Part shown: piece by piece, positions 33,583 through 41,523 of the stretch | How the letters are laid out: every line of letters starts with the position of its first letter | How positions within the stretch are numbered: position 1 is the first letter of the stretch | DNA from: Oceanospirillum sp964342385 | GTDB lineage: Bacteria; Pseudomonadota; Gammaproteobacteria; Pseudomonadales; Halomonadaceae | DNA length: 64,000 nt | Reading direction: 5' to 3' | NCBI GenBank assembly: GCA_964342385.1 | Contig: CAYFGP010000014.1 | Span: 8,733-72,732, forward strand | Made by a program: the position numbers and the translations under genes | Notes under the pieces: model-generated | The model's database searches: none | Seen by the model: the letters and a program-made list of their open reading frames with translations, nothing else | What the model was told of the DNA's origin: nothing

Positions 33583-34787
33583 TGAGCCCAAAATCAGTAC
33601 TTAATCCTGCTGTGATTACACCGGGTTCCAGTCGTCATATGGAAATGATCAAATGGCGGCGACATATCCATGCCCATCCCGAATTGGCCTTTATGGAGCA
33701 GAAAACATCGGCCTTGGTAGCGAAAAAACTGCGCGAATGGGGAATTGAGATTACAACGAATTGGGCTGAAACCGGAGTTGTTGGTCGTATTAAAGGGCAG
33801 GGTGGCCCAGGTCCAATTATCGCATTACGTGCAGATATGGATGCATTATCACTGGATGAGAAAAACACCTTTGAGCATAGATCTCGTCACAAGGGAAAAA
33901 TGCACGCCTGTGGTCATGATGGCCACACCACTATGCTGCTGGGTGCTGCACGATATCTTGCTGAACATCCTGATTTCGCCGGAGAAGTCGTACTGATTTT
34001 TCAGCCAGCGGAAGAAGGTGAGGGTGGCGCTCGCGTGATGGTCAATCAAGGGGTGTTCAAGCAATATCCTGCGGATTATGTTTTTGGCTTGCATAACTGG
34101 CCAGGGTTAGCGGCAGGCGAAGTGGCTGTACACGATGGTCCTGTAATGGCTGGTATGGATACTTTTGAAATAGAAGTAAAAGGTAATGGTACTCATGGTG
34201 CTATGCCGCATTTGGGCACCGATCCGACTATTGTTGCTGCGCATCTGATCACAGCATTGCAGAGTATTGTCAGTCGTAATTTAAGCCCGTTGGAGTCTGG
34301 TGTTATTAGTGTGACCCAGATGGATGCGGGAACAATGCAGACAATTATTCCTGATAGCGTGGTATTAAAGGGTACAACCCGGGCATTGGATAATGATACT
34401 CACGGTTTTTTGCATAAAAGAATGACCGATCTGGTGCATAGTTTATGCGCGGGCTTTGGTGCAACTGGTTCCGTTATTTTTGGTGGTACATATCCTGCGA
34501 CGGTCAATGATAGTACTGCCACTGCAGCTTTAGAGCGGGTTGCCAGTTCTCTGCTGGGTGAAAAGAAGGTGCATAGCAAGCTGCCACCAAGCATGGGGGC
34601 TGAAGATTTTTCTTTCTTTTTGCAGGATGTGCCGGGCTGCTATTTCTGGCTGGGGAATGGCCCTACAGAAGGTAACTGTACGCTGCATAGCCCGCACTAT
34701 GATTTTAATGATGATATTCTGGCGACCGGTGCCAGCTTGTGGGTTTCATTAGTTTACCAGCACGGTTTAACCAGCCAGAAAAAATAA
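33582..34787 (+). CDS. M20 family amidohydrolase (hippurate hydrolase-like)
   Basis: A 401-residue M20D metallopeptidase. The metal ligands occur in HACGHDGH and in PAEEGEGG, and ALRADMDAL is the conserved N-terminal strand. Relatives hydrolyse N-acyl or N-benzoyl amino acids and indole-3-acetyl amino acids in the cytosol. The start ATG overlaps the TAA of the recombinase gene (TAATG), with AAGGAA upstream, so translation is probably coupled. Why a recombinase and an amidase share a transcript is not obvious. Confidence 0.9.
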   Translation: MSPKSVLNPAVITPGSSRHMEMIKWRRHIHAHPELAFMEQKTSALVAKKLREWGIEITTNWAETGVVGRIKGQGGPGPIIALRADMDALSLDEKNTFEHRSRHKGKMHACGHDGHTTMLLGAARYLAEHPDFAGEVVLIFQPAEEGEGGARVMVNQGVFKQYPADYVFGLHNWPGLAAGEVAVHDGPVMAGMDTFEIEVKGNGTHGAMPHLGTDPTIVAAHLITALQSIVSRNLSPLESGVISVTQMDAGTMQTIIPDSVVLKGTTRALDNDTHGFLHKRMTDLVHSLCAGFGATGSVIFGGTYPATVNDSTATAALERVASSLLGEKKVHSKLPPSMGAEDFSFFLQDVPGCYFWLGNGPTEGNCTLHSPHYDFNDDILATGASLWVSLVYQHGLTSQKK

Positions 34788-34817
34788 TAAATTTTGCCAT
34801 CAGCAATCGGGCACTGC

Positions 34818-34826
34818 TGTTATAAT
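34818..34826 (+). promoter_or_regulatory. Extended -10 promoter for sufE-like gene
   Basis: TGTTATAAT fits an extended -10 element (TGnTATAAT) and lies 39 bp before the ATG. No convincing -35 hexamer is present at the usual distance, which is acceptable for an extended -10. Confidence 0.45.
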
Positions 34827-34864
34827 GCCCTGAAAATTAACACCTTTATGGAGTTTGGCTATCT

Positions 34865-35281
34865 ATGTCTATTGCAAATGCCCAGCAGGAACTGGTTGAA
34901 GAGTTTGATTTTTTTGATGACTGGATGGACAAGTATCAGTACATCATCGATCTGGGCAAACAGCTGCCTGAATTCCCAGAGGAGCTGAAAACGGATGAAA
35001 ACAAAATCACCGGTTGTCAGTCTCAGGTTTGGATTCATCATGAATTTACTGACGGCAAAATCAAGCTGCAAGCGATCAGTGATGCGGCGATTGTTTCTGG
35101 CCTGATTGCTCTGCTGATGAAAATCTATGACGAGCGCAGCCCGCAGGAAATTCTGACAACTCAGCCAACTTTCTTGGTAGATCTGGGGTTAGACAAACAC
35201 TTAAGCCCAACCCGTAGTAATGGTCTGCACGCGATGCTGAAGCGAATTTCTGAACTCGCGGTAGTTTATTCTGCGGCTTAA
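34865..35281 (+). CDS. SufE-family sulfur acceptor protein
   Basis: A 138-residue protein of the SufE/CsdE family, which accepts persulfide sulfur from a cysteine desulfurase (SufS or CsdA) and stimulates it during Fe-S cluster assembly. The acceptor cysteine is Cys51 in KITGCQSQVW, the same number as in E. coli SufE. Length is normal. No desulfurase gene is adjacent, so SufE versus CsdE cannot be decided. A strong terminator follows. Confidence 0.93.
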   Translation: MSIANAQQELVEEFDFFDDWMDKYQYIIDLGKQLPEFPEELKTDENKITGCQSQVWIHHEFTDGKIKLQAISDAAIVSGLIALLMKIYDERSPQEILTTQPTFLVDLGLDKHLSPTRSNGLHAMLKRISELAVVYSAA

Positions 35282-35310
35282 CAGTAGAAACTGGCTTAAA
35301 TAGCTGCAAA

Positions 35311-35346
35311 AAAAAGCCCTGATTTATCTGATCAGGGCTTTTTCTT
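35311..35346. terminator. Bidirectional intrinsic terminator
   Basis: Perfect 13-bp arms AAAAAGCCCTGAT / ATCAGGGCTTTTT surround a 7-nt loop, with A and T runs on the outer sides. It lies between the convergent sufE-like and miaE genes. Confidence 0.95.
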
Positions 35347-35404
35347 TTTAAAGTCTTTTAAAACTTGCGGGGGAGCGGGGGCGAATCAAATTCGCACAAG
35401 CGGC

Positions 35405-36025
35405 TTAAGCGGCTTGTTTGACTACCGGGCCGCTATGGAAGCGGAAAGTATCATCATCTGATTCAATCAGTTCTTTCTCAACCTGAGCAAAGAAAGCGAT
35501 ACGATCATCAATCGATTCTTCGGCGTACATCTTCGCCAGCATCAAATAATCCTGATAGTGACGACCTTCGGAGCGAACCAGTGAGCGGTAGTATTTCGCC
35601 AGAGCATCATCCAGATGTGGAATCAATGCCATAAAGCGTTCGCAAGAGCGGGCTTCAATAAAGGCACCGATAATCAGAATATCGATCAGTTCATCTTTGC
35701 CTTTGCGTACATGTTCACGCAGGCCAGACGCGTAACGGGCTGCAGAGATATGTTCGTACTTGATGCCGCGCTCTTCCAGAATGCCCACCACTTGTTCAAA
35801 GTGCAGTAGTTCTTCACGAGCCAGTTGCGACATTTTTTTCAGCAGATCAGGACGATCTACGTAGCGATACATCAGGTTCATCGCAGTGGAGGCGGCTTTC
35901 TTCTCACACTGAGCATGATCAATCAGCAGAATATCCAGATTCTGCACCGCTTGCTCAACCCACAGCTCCGGAGTACGGCAAGGTAGGAACTCAAACATCT
36001 CTTCTAATAAATCAGTGTCTTTCAC
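35405..36025 (-). CDS. miaE: tRNA-(ms2io6A37) hydroxylase MiaE
   Basis: A 206-residue nonheme di-iron monooxygenase that hydroxylates 2-methylthio-N6-isopentenyl-adenosine at position 37 of tRNA. The iron-binding glutamates and histidines appear as ExxH motifs in REELLHFEQ and RSEGRHYQDY, with a further Glu in EARSCERF. The start codon lies inside the end of the upstream DUF1289 gene (14-bp overlap), so the two are cotranscribed. The substrate tRNA modification requires MiaA and MiaB, which are not in the window. Confidence 0.95.
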   Translation of the reverse strand: MKDTDLLEEMFEFLPCRTPELWVEQAVQNLDILLIDHAQCEKKAASTAMNLMYRYVDRPDLLKKMSQLAREELLHFEQVVGILEERGIKYEHISAARYASGLREHVRKGKDELIDILIIGAFIEARSCERFMALIPHLDDALAKYYRSLVRSEGRHYQDYLMLAKMYAEESIDDRIAFFAQVEKELIESDDDTFRFHSGPVVKQAA

Positions 36026-36446
36026 GAATCAGCCTGTCTGTATTTTCAATAATCTGCTTGTTGATGGTCCGGTAAAGTTGTTCCAATTGCAGCTCATTAT
36101 GCAGCGGATCTTTAAAGGCCAGACCATAAGCCTCAATCTGCTGGATTCTTCCTGCACCTGCACGCAGCAGATCAATCACCCAGCACAGAGGATCAAAGTG
36201 CTTAGTATAACGGATTCTGTGTTTGATAAGTTGCTGTTCCAATTGATCTTTATCAATCAGCTGAAAATATTCTTTCACAACATCAACGCTTAGCCACTCC
36301 GTACGGCGCATAATATTCTGTCGCTGTTCTGAGGTCATTGCACCCCAGCGCAAAATCTCATCAGAATTTCGTTTACAGCCACGACAGATATCATCACCTT
36401 GGGTGGTACTGCATACCCCAAGACAGGGGGATTCAATTCGCGTCAT
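36012..36446 (-). CDS. DUF1289 cysteine-motif protein
   Basis: About 144 residues. The N terminus has the DUF1289 pattern SPCLGVCSTTQGDDICRGCKR with four cysteines likely to bind a metal or Fe-S cluster. The C-terminal 90 residues (AGRIQQIEAYGLAFKDPLHN and after) are outside the usual short domain. Two starts are possible: 36461, which overlaps yidD more deeply, or 36446. It overlaps yidD upstream and miaE downstream, forming a tight three-gene unit. The molecular role is unknown. Confidence 0.82.
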   Translation of the reverse strand: MTRIESPCLGVCSTTQGDDICRGCKRNSDEILRWGAMTSEQRQNIMRRTEWLSVDVVKEYFQLIDKDQLEQQLIKHRIRYTKHFDPLCWVIDLLRAGAGRIQQIEAYGLAFKDPLHNELQLEQLYRTINKQIIENTDRLIRERH

Positions 36447-36867
36447 TACGCTTTGTCTCATTTTCTGTCGTTAACTTTTGATTAGTGCTGCTGGATAATT
36501 TTGTTTCGCTATCTGTGTTGTTATTCACTGCTTTCTGCTCAGGATCATCATCTAGAGAGTGGTGCTCTCCGCAGCTATGGCCACAACAAGATGCTTTTGC
36601 ATCGCTTGTCGGTTCTGTATCTGCAGTAGGATTGACGCCATTATGCCAACAGCCTTTTTCAGGCACCGGATCATAACCGCCTTTGGCCATAGGGTTGCAG
36701 CGTAAAATCCGTTTTACCGTCAGAATAAATCCCTTAATTGCACCGTGAGTTTCCAGGGCTTCCAGGGAGTATTCAGAGCAGGAAGGGTAGTAGATACAGC
36801 GTTGAGGCAGCATGGGGCTGATAAAATAGCGATAAAATTTTACCAGCAATTTAAGCAACCATTTCAT
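36433..36867 (-). CDS. yidD: Membrane protein insertion efficiency factor YidD
   Basis: A 144-residue protein. Residues 1-75 are standard YidD (FYRYFISPMLPQRCIYYPSC, then GYDPVP), a small amphipathic membrane-associated protein that aids YidC-dependent insertion. The C-terminal 65 residues are unusual: they contain a Cys/His cluster (CCGHSCGEHH) and then a low-complexity Asn/Ser/Thr tail. yidD normally lies between rnpA and yidC; here it heads a yidD-DUF1289-miaE unit, so it may be relocated or a second copy. Confidence 0.93.
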   Translation of the reverse strand: MKWLLKLLVKFYRYFISPMLPQRCIYYPSCSEYSLEALETHGAIKGFILTVKRILRCNPMAKGGYDPVPEKGCWHNGVNPTADTEPTSDAKASCCGHSCGEHHSLDDDPEQKAVNNNTDSETKLSSSTNQKLTTENETKRNDAN

Positions 36868-36982
36868 AATGCCACCTCAATCAGATCTGTTTTCTGCAAC
36901 TATAATAATGCACTTTTAATGGGTGCTGTATAAAAACACATGCATCTGAAAAGTGACACTTTACAGTAAAAAGCAGAGAGTC

Positions 36983-37426
36983 TTACTTCTTATATAGCTC
37001 AGATGGATCGATCAGGGGATCAGAATCCACTTTCAGTTCATCGCCATCAACAACCATATAGAAGCAGTTGCGACGACCGGTGTGACAGGCCGGACCCGTC
37101 TGATCAACTTTCATCAGAATGGTATCCGCATCACAATCAAGACGGAATTCTTTCAAATGCTGCTCTTGGCCGGAAGATTCACCTTTACGCCAAAACGCCT
37201 GGCGGGAGCGGGACCAATAACACACGCGACCGGTTTTCAGGGTTTCTTTAATAGAGGCCAGATTCATCCAGGCCATCATCAGAATTTCACCGGTATCATG
37301 CTGTTGAGCAATGGCAGGCACTAAACCATCTTCGTTGTATTTGATGTTTTCCAGTGCCAGTTCCAGATCATAGCTCTGGTTTAGTTCTGATTTTTCGATG
37401 GCTTTCCAGCTAAAATTGTCACTCAC
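36983..37426 (-). CDS. hisI: Phosphoribosyl-AMP cyclohydrolase HisI
   Basis: A 147-residue zinc and magnesium enzyme of histidine biosynthesis that opens the purine ring of phosphoribosyl-AMP. The family motifs are present: MMAWMN, the GRVCYWSRSRQAFWRKGESSG region, DCDADTIL and the zinc cysteines in GPACHTGRRNCF. It is a monofunctional HisI without a fused HisE domain, and no other his gene is near. The start is GTG at 37426. Alternative zinc-responsive paralogues of this enzyme exist in some bacteria; its proximity to znuABC is notable but there is no shared transcript evidence. Confidence 0.94.
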   Translation of the reverse strand: MSDNFSWKAIEKSELNQSYDLELALENIKYNEDGLVPAIAQQHDTGEILMMAWMNLASIKETLKTGRVCYWSRSRQAFWRKGESSGQEQHLKEFRLDCDADTILMKVDQTGPACHTGRRNCFYMVVDGDELKVDSDPLIDPSELYKK

Positions 37427-37603
37427 GATGATTGCTCTTTTATCTGTTAATGGCTTTTACTGCATATGATTTGGCTGCCATAGGCTTTGTTAACGAGCTA
37501 GGGTAGCAGTGTTACGTTAACAAAGGTCACGCTAAAAATTGAAAGTGGCAGCGCTTTTTAATAATTCGTTTTGCTTGGTTTACCCGTTGCCAGTTACCAG
37601 GAT

Positions 37604-38449
37604 CTACTTGCTGGGTGTTTCGGGGCTTTGCATCGATTTTTTTCTGGCCGAAAACAGGCTGGAAATCACAAAGCAGCCTGCTGCCAGCAGAATAATCGTA
37701 GCACCGGCCGGTAAATCCGGGCCGTAGGATAACGCAAGACCGGTCGATGTAAAACCAAGACCTAATAATGTAGCCAGTGCCATCAAAGAGGAGAGGGTGC
37801 GGACATAATGTCCGGCAATGGCGGCAGGTAGCGTCAATAGGGCGATTACCAGAATCAAACCCACCACTTGAATCAGCAGAACAACGGTTAATGCGACAAT
37901 ACACAGTAATAGTAGATAAAGCAGATTAACCGGTAGGCCTCTTAAGCGGGCAAATTCAGGATCAAACGCTACGGCTTGGAAAGGTCGATAGAGTAGGGCG
38001 ATAGCACCAACAATCACTACATCCATACCGGCCATCAACCAAAGATCGTCTTCTGCCACCAGTAGGATATTACCAAACAGATAGCTCATCAGGTCGACTT
38101 GATACCCCGGTGTTTGGCTGATAAAGATAATACCCAGCGCCATACCCGAGGCCCATAATGCCCCAATCAAGGTATCTTCCCGCGCCTGCCAATAGAGTTT
38201 TACCAAGCCGATAATCAGGGCTGAGATCACCGCCGCGATTAAAGCACCAACAAAAGGTGAGCCGCCGAGAAAATAAGCGATGCCCATACCACCCATCACC
38301 GAATGCGCGATACCACCGGCCAAGTAACTGATACGCATCACTACGACATAGCTACCGATCAGACCGCAGGCGACACTGGCCAAGACACCGGCAATCACTG
38401 CGCTCTGTAAAAAGCTCTGTTCTGCCAGAGCGGTAAAAAATTCCATCAT
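37604..38449 (-). CDS. znuB: Zinc ABC transporter permease ZnuB
   Basis: A 281-residue permease of the ABC-3 family with about eight membrane helices (GVLASVACGLIGSYVVVMRI near the start, LIGALWASGMALGIIF in the middle). It forms the membrane channel of the high-affinity zinc importer with ZnuC and ZnuA. It is the last gene of the znuA-znuC-znuB unit and is separated from znuC by 120 bp. A manganese- or iron-specific relative cannot be excluded on the permease alone, but the His-rich ZnuA supports zinc. Confidence 0.9.
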   Translation of the reverse strand: MMEFFTALAEQSFLQSAVIAGVLASVACGLIGSYVVVMRISYLAGGIAHSVMGGMGIAYFLGGSPFVGALIAAVISALIIGLVKLYWQAREDTLIGALWASGMALGIIFISQTPGYQVDLMSYLFGNILLVAEDDLWLMAGMDVVIVGAIALLYRPFQAVAFDPEFARLRGLPVNLLYLLLLCIVALTVVLLIQVVGLILVIALLTLPAAIAGHYVRTLSSLMALATLLGLGFTSTGLALSYGPDLPAGATIILLAAGCFVISSLFSARKKSMQSPETPSK

Positions 38450-38569
38450 GTCCGATTTATCACTATGGTTGTTGGCTCATCAGGAGCAAAGAAGCGTTAT
38501 AACGTGATTGGGCGCAGCTTTAAAGTTTAAGCACTAAAAAAAGCTTAACTATTAAAACTTCACGCCCAT

Positions 38570-39316
38570 TTAGATCGCATGAGAGTGATGGTGAATAGCA
38601 TGTACATGACCGCCGTACATCTGCTCAATCACATCCGGGGTGATGCAATGGGTTTCGTGGCATAGCAGTTCTTTATTTAGGCAGGCGACACGATCCACAT
38701 AATCTGTGATAAAGCCGATATCGTGGGAGATCACAATAATCGACATGCGTTTGTTCAGCTCTTTAAACAGATCAAACACACCTTTCTCTTGATGGGAGTC
38801 GACACTGGCGGTAGGTTCATCCAGCAATAGCAGGTCCGGTTCCGACGCTAGGGCGCGGGCAATCAAAACCCGCTGCAGCTGACCACCTGAAAGCTGATCA
38901 ATCGAGCGATCGGCAAATTCAGCCACACCGGTTTCTTCCATGCATTTGCGCGCTAATTCACGGTCTTTTTTGGTATATCGCTGCAATAAGCGGCCCTGAT
39001 GCAGACATCCCATCAATACAGTTTCTTCAACCGTAATCGGAAAATCAGAAGGGAAGCGGGCAAACTGAGGCACATAACCCAAACGGGAGCGTGCCTTTTT
39101 CACCGAGGTGCCAAATACTTTTACGGTGCCTGTATCTGGCGTGATCAGGCCCATAATCAGTTTTATCAGAGTACTTTTACCTCCGCCGTTAGGACCTACC
39201 AGCCCTAAAAACTCACCCTCGCGCACGGCGAGGGTGATATTGTCCAGCACAGGTACCGACTGATAGCGAAAGCTAACGCGGTCAAACTCAATAATATTTT
39301 TTGCAAAACGCCCCAT
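38570..39316 (-). CDS. znuC: Zinc ABC transporter ATP-binding protein ZnuC
   Basis: A 248-residue ABC ATPase. Walker A is GPNGGGKST, the signature is LSGGQLQRV and Walker B is LLLLDEPTASVD. It powers ZnuB. Its ATG overlaps the znuA stop by one base (TAATG), indicating translational coupling. The C terminus carries a His-rich end (HVHAIHHHSHAI) that may also bind metal. Confidence 0.93.
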   Translation of the reverse strand: MGRFAKNIIEFDRVSFRYQSVPVLDNITLAVREGEFLGLVGPNGGGKSTLIKLIMGLITPDTGTVKVFGTSVKKARSRLGYVPQFARFPSDFPITVEETVLMGCLHQGRLLQRYTKKDRELARKCMEETGVAEFADRSIDQLSGGQLQRVLIARALASEPDLLLLDEPTASVDSHQEKGVFDLFKELNKRMSIIVISHDIGFITDYVDRVACLNKELLCHETHCITPDVIEQMYGGHVHAIHHHSHAI

Positions 39317-40410
39317 TAGCGCCAGGACTCCAGCAATTGTTGAGTCAGTTTTTCAAGCTCAGCAGGCAGATCGTATGGCACAGGGTCAACATTTACGACC
39401 TTAGCATCAATATGACTGGCGATACGCTCAGCAGGTTTACGGTTAAATTGGCTCTGAACCAGGATCACCTTAATCTGCTCTTCTTCTGCTTTTTTGGTCA
39501 ACTCAACCAGTTTACGTGCACTTGGGCTTTTGCCTTCAAACTCAATGGCAACCTGCTCCAGGTGATATTGTTGCGCATAGTAACCCCAAGCCGGGTGGAA
39601 TACCATAAAGGTGCGACCTTCATAATCTTCCAGCGCTTCATGGATATTATGGTCCAGCGTCTTAAACTTGCTCTTCAGCTGAGCAAAACCCTGCTCAAAT
39701 TGCTCGGCAGACTCTGGGAAAGCCTTCTCCAACGCATGAGTCATATTATCCGCTTGCTGAATCGCCAATTTTGGATTCATCCAAACGTGAGGGTCTAACT
39801 CGCCTTCATGATCATCGTGACCGTCATGCTCTTCGTGATCATGAGAGGCATGTTCTTCGTGGTGGTCGTCGTCATGATCATGGTCCTTATGCTCATCATG
39901 ATCGTGATCTTTATGATCATGGCCTTTATGCTCGTCATGATCGTGATCTTTATGATCATCGTGGTCATGCTCTTCATGATCGTCGTGCTTATCATCGCCG
40001 TGATCATGTTCACTATGATCCTCATGCCCATCGCGGTCATCACCATGACTATGAGCTTCCATCTCATTTCGCTTGATGCCTTTAACAGAGTCCACCAGCA
40101 CCAGATCAGGATTCAGTTTGCTGATGCGTGGCAGCCAAGTTTCCTCAAATGGTACACCCGTCGTAAACAATAGGCTTGCTTTGCTTAATTGCGCCATCTG
40201 CTTACCGGTCGGATCATAACTATGAGGGTTATGGCCTGGCTGAACTAGCACCTTTACATCCACCGCATCACCGGCAATCTGCTCGATCATATATTTCTGC
40301 GGCATAACACTCACATAAACCAGAGGTTTAGCCAGAACAGAAAAGCTCAGAGTAGATAGCGCTAACGCACTCGCAGTAGCTAGCAAACGAGGAGAAAATG
40401 AGGTGGACAT
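39316..40410 (-). CDS. znuA: Periplasmic zinc-binding protein ZnuA
   Basis: A 364-residue cluster A-1 binding protein with a signal peptide (cleavage near VLA-KP). Metal ligands are expected at His in GHNPHSYDP, DPHVWMNP and FHPAWGYY, plus a C-terminal Asp. Between residues 113 and 207 there is an exceptionally long His/Asp/Glu loop, a known ZnuA zinc-chaperone feature but here about 95 residues. In DNA it contains a tandem 39-bp repeat (39889-39927, 39928-39966). It heads the znuACB unit and diverges from a PTPS-like gene, consistent with Zur-type control. Confidence 0.94.
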   Translation of the reverse strand: MSTSFSPRLLATASALALSTLSFSVLAKPLVYVSVMPQKYMIEQIAGDAVDVKVLVQPGHNPHSYDPTGKQMAQLSKASLLFTTGVPFEETWLPRISKLNPDLVLVDSVKGIKRNEMEAHSHGDDRDGHEDHSEHDHGDDKHDDHEEHDHDDHKDHDHDEHKGHDHKDHDHDEHKDHDHDDDHHEEHASHDHEEHDGHDDHEGELDPHVWMNPKLAIQQADNMTHALEKAFPESAEQFEQGFAQLKSKFKTLDHNIHEALEDYEGRTFMVFHPAWGYYAQQYHLEQVAIEFEGKSPSARKLVELTKKAEEEQIKVILVQSQFNRKPAERIASHIDAKVVNVDPVPYDLPAELEKLTQQLLESWR

Positions 40411-40600
40411 GGGGTAGTGGGCTCCGAATTCATCGATAAGACAGCTTAAAAGCTATCGTTGTATATGACCGATAAGTATAACTCTAGTTGTTAGGGTACA
40501 ACATATCATTTTATCTGATGTGAGACAGCCCGAACGCGACATCTGATTGATCTAATTGCGAAAAATAACGTCCAAGGTAAAAGGAATATCGCAAATTTTG

Positions 40601-40620
40601 AGATATAATCAGATATAACA
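40601..40620. promoter_or_regulatory. Direct repeat AGATATAATC/AGATATAACA between znuA and PTPS gene
   Basis: Two adjacent 10-bp units lie 29 bp before the PTPS-like start; the first contains TATAAT and could be a -10 element. A Zur operator is expected in this intergenic region by analogy with other bacteria, but I could not find a convincing copy of the known palindromic Zur box. Confidence 0.3.
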
Positions 40621-40648
40621 CAGCAAAGTACTCAGGATTATCTAATAT

Positions 40649-41482
40649 ATGACCACCCTTTTTGTTCGCAAACTGACCGTTATTGACTGCTCCTATCTGG
40701 ATGCCCGCCGTGGATTGGTGGGAGAGAGCTGGCATGTTGACGTAGAGCTGGATGGCGACTTGAACGAACAGGGAATGTTATTTGACTTTGGCCATGTGAA
40801 AAAAACACTGAAGAAACTGATCGACAGCACAGTGGATCACGGCCTGCTGATTCCAACAGAAACTGAAGCTTATAAACTGATTAGTGAAGAAACTGACCGG
40901 GTAGCGCTGGAATTTAATAGCCACGTTGGCCAGTTTAAGCACGCCAGCCCACTGTGTGCTATCCAACGCCTAGCGGTTGAAAGCATCACTCCAGAAGCCG
41001 TCGCCCAATGGCTGGAAAAAGTAGCACCAAGCGTACTACCGGAAAACGTAAAAGCGGTTCGCTTTAATCTGCACCATGAAATCATGCCTGCAGATCAAGC
41101 ACACTACCATTACAGCCACGGCCTGAAAAAACATGACGGCAACTGCCAGCGTATTGCCCACGGCCATCGCTCCCGCATCGAAATCTTTAGCAACGGCCAA
41201 CGTAACCAGCAACTGGAAAACCAGTGGGCGAACCAGCTACACGACGGTTATATCGGCACCCGTGAAGATATCGTGTCTGAAGACGACATTAGTATCTCCT
41301 TTGCTTACACCGCCAACCAAGGTGAGTTTGAAATCACCGTACCCAAACAGATCTGCACCCTGATGGATACCGATAGTACCGTAGAACTGATCGCCCGTTT
41401 TATCTGCGAGAAAATAGGGGAAGAGGGCACCAAAGTGTATGCCTATGAAGGGATTGAGAAGGGCGCTGTTTTTTCACTGTAA
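40649..41482 (+). CDS. Tandem PTPS/QueD-like domain protein
   Basis: A 277-residue protein with two 6-pyruvoyl-tetrahydropterin synthase-like domains. The second (about residues 130-277) has likely zinc ligands: a His-rich stretch near HYHYSHGL and HGH in QRIAHGHRSRIEIF. The first (about 1-110) has the fold markers (LDGDLNEQGMLFDFGHVKK) but GES-W replaces HGH and no histidine stands at the first ligand position, so it appears to lack zinc. QueD makes 6-carboxytetrahydropterin for queuosine; whether this protein does is uncertain. It diverges from znuA, and PTPS paralogues are known members of zinc-starvation regulons, which suggests the same here (inference). Confidence 0.78.
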   Translation: MTTLFVRKLTVIDCSYLDARRGLVGESWHVDVELDGDLNEQGMLFDFGHVKKTLKKLIDSTVDHGLLIPTETEAYKLISEETDRVALEFNSHVGQFKHASPLCAIQRLAVESITPEAVAQWLEKVAPSVLPENVKAVRFNLHHEIMPADQAHYHYSHGLKKHDGNCQRIAHGHRSRIEIFSNGQRNQQLENQWANQLHDGYIGTREDIVSEDDISISFAYTANQGEFEITVPKQICTLMDTDSTVELIARFICEKIGEEGTKVYAYEGIEKGAVFSL

Positions 41483-41523
41483 GATCTCTGGTGAACAGAA
41501 AGCCAGACTGGAAAGGTTACAAC

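Noticed and set aside
39889..39966. Two 39-bp repeats suggesting a CRISPR-like array
   Set aside because: They are contiguous, have no spacers, and encode the His/Asp-rich loop of ZnuA in frame.
39771..40173. Plus-strand open frames opposite the ZnuA loop
   Set aside because: Low-complexity shadows of the His/Asp-rich coding sequence.
40411..40648. Zur operator between znuA and the PTPS gene
   Set aside because: Expected from biology, but I found no convincing copy of the palindromic Zur consensus; only an AGATATAA direct repeat was noted.
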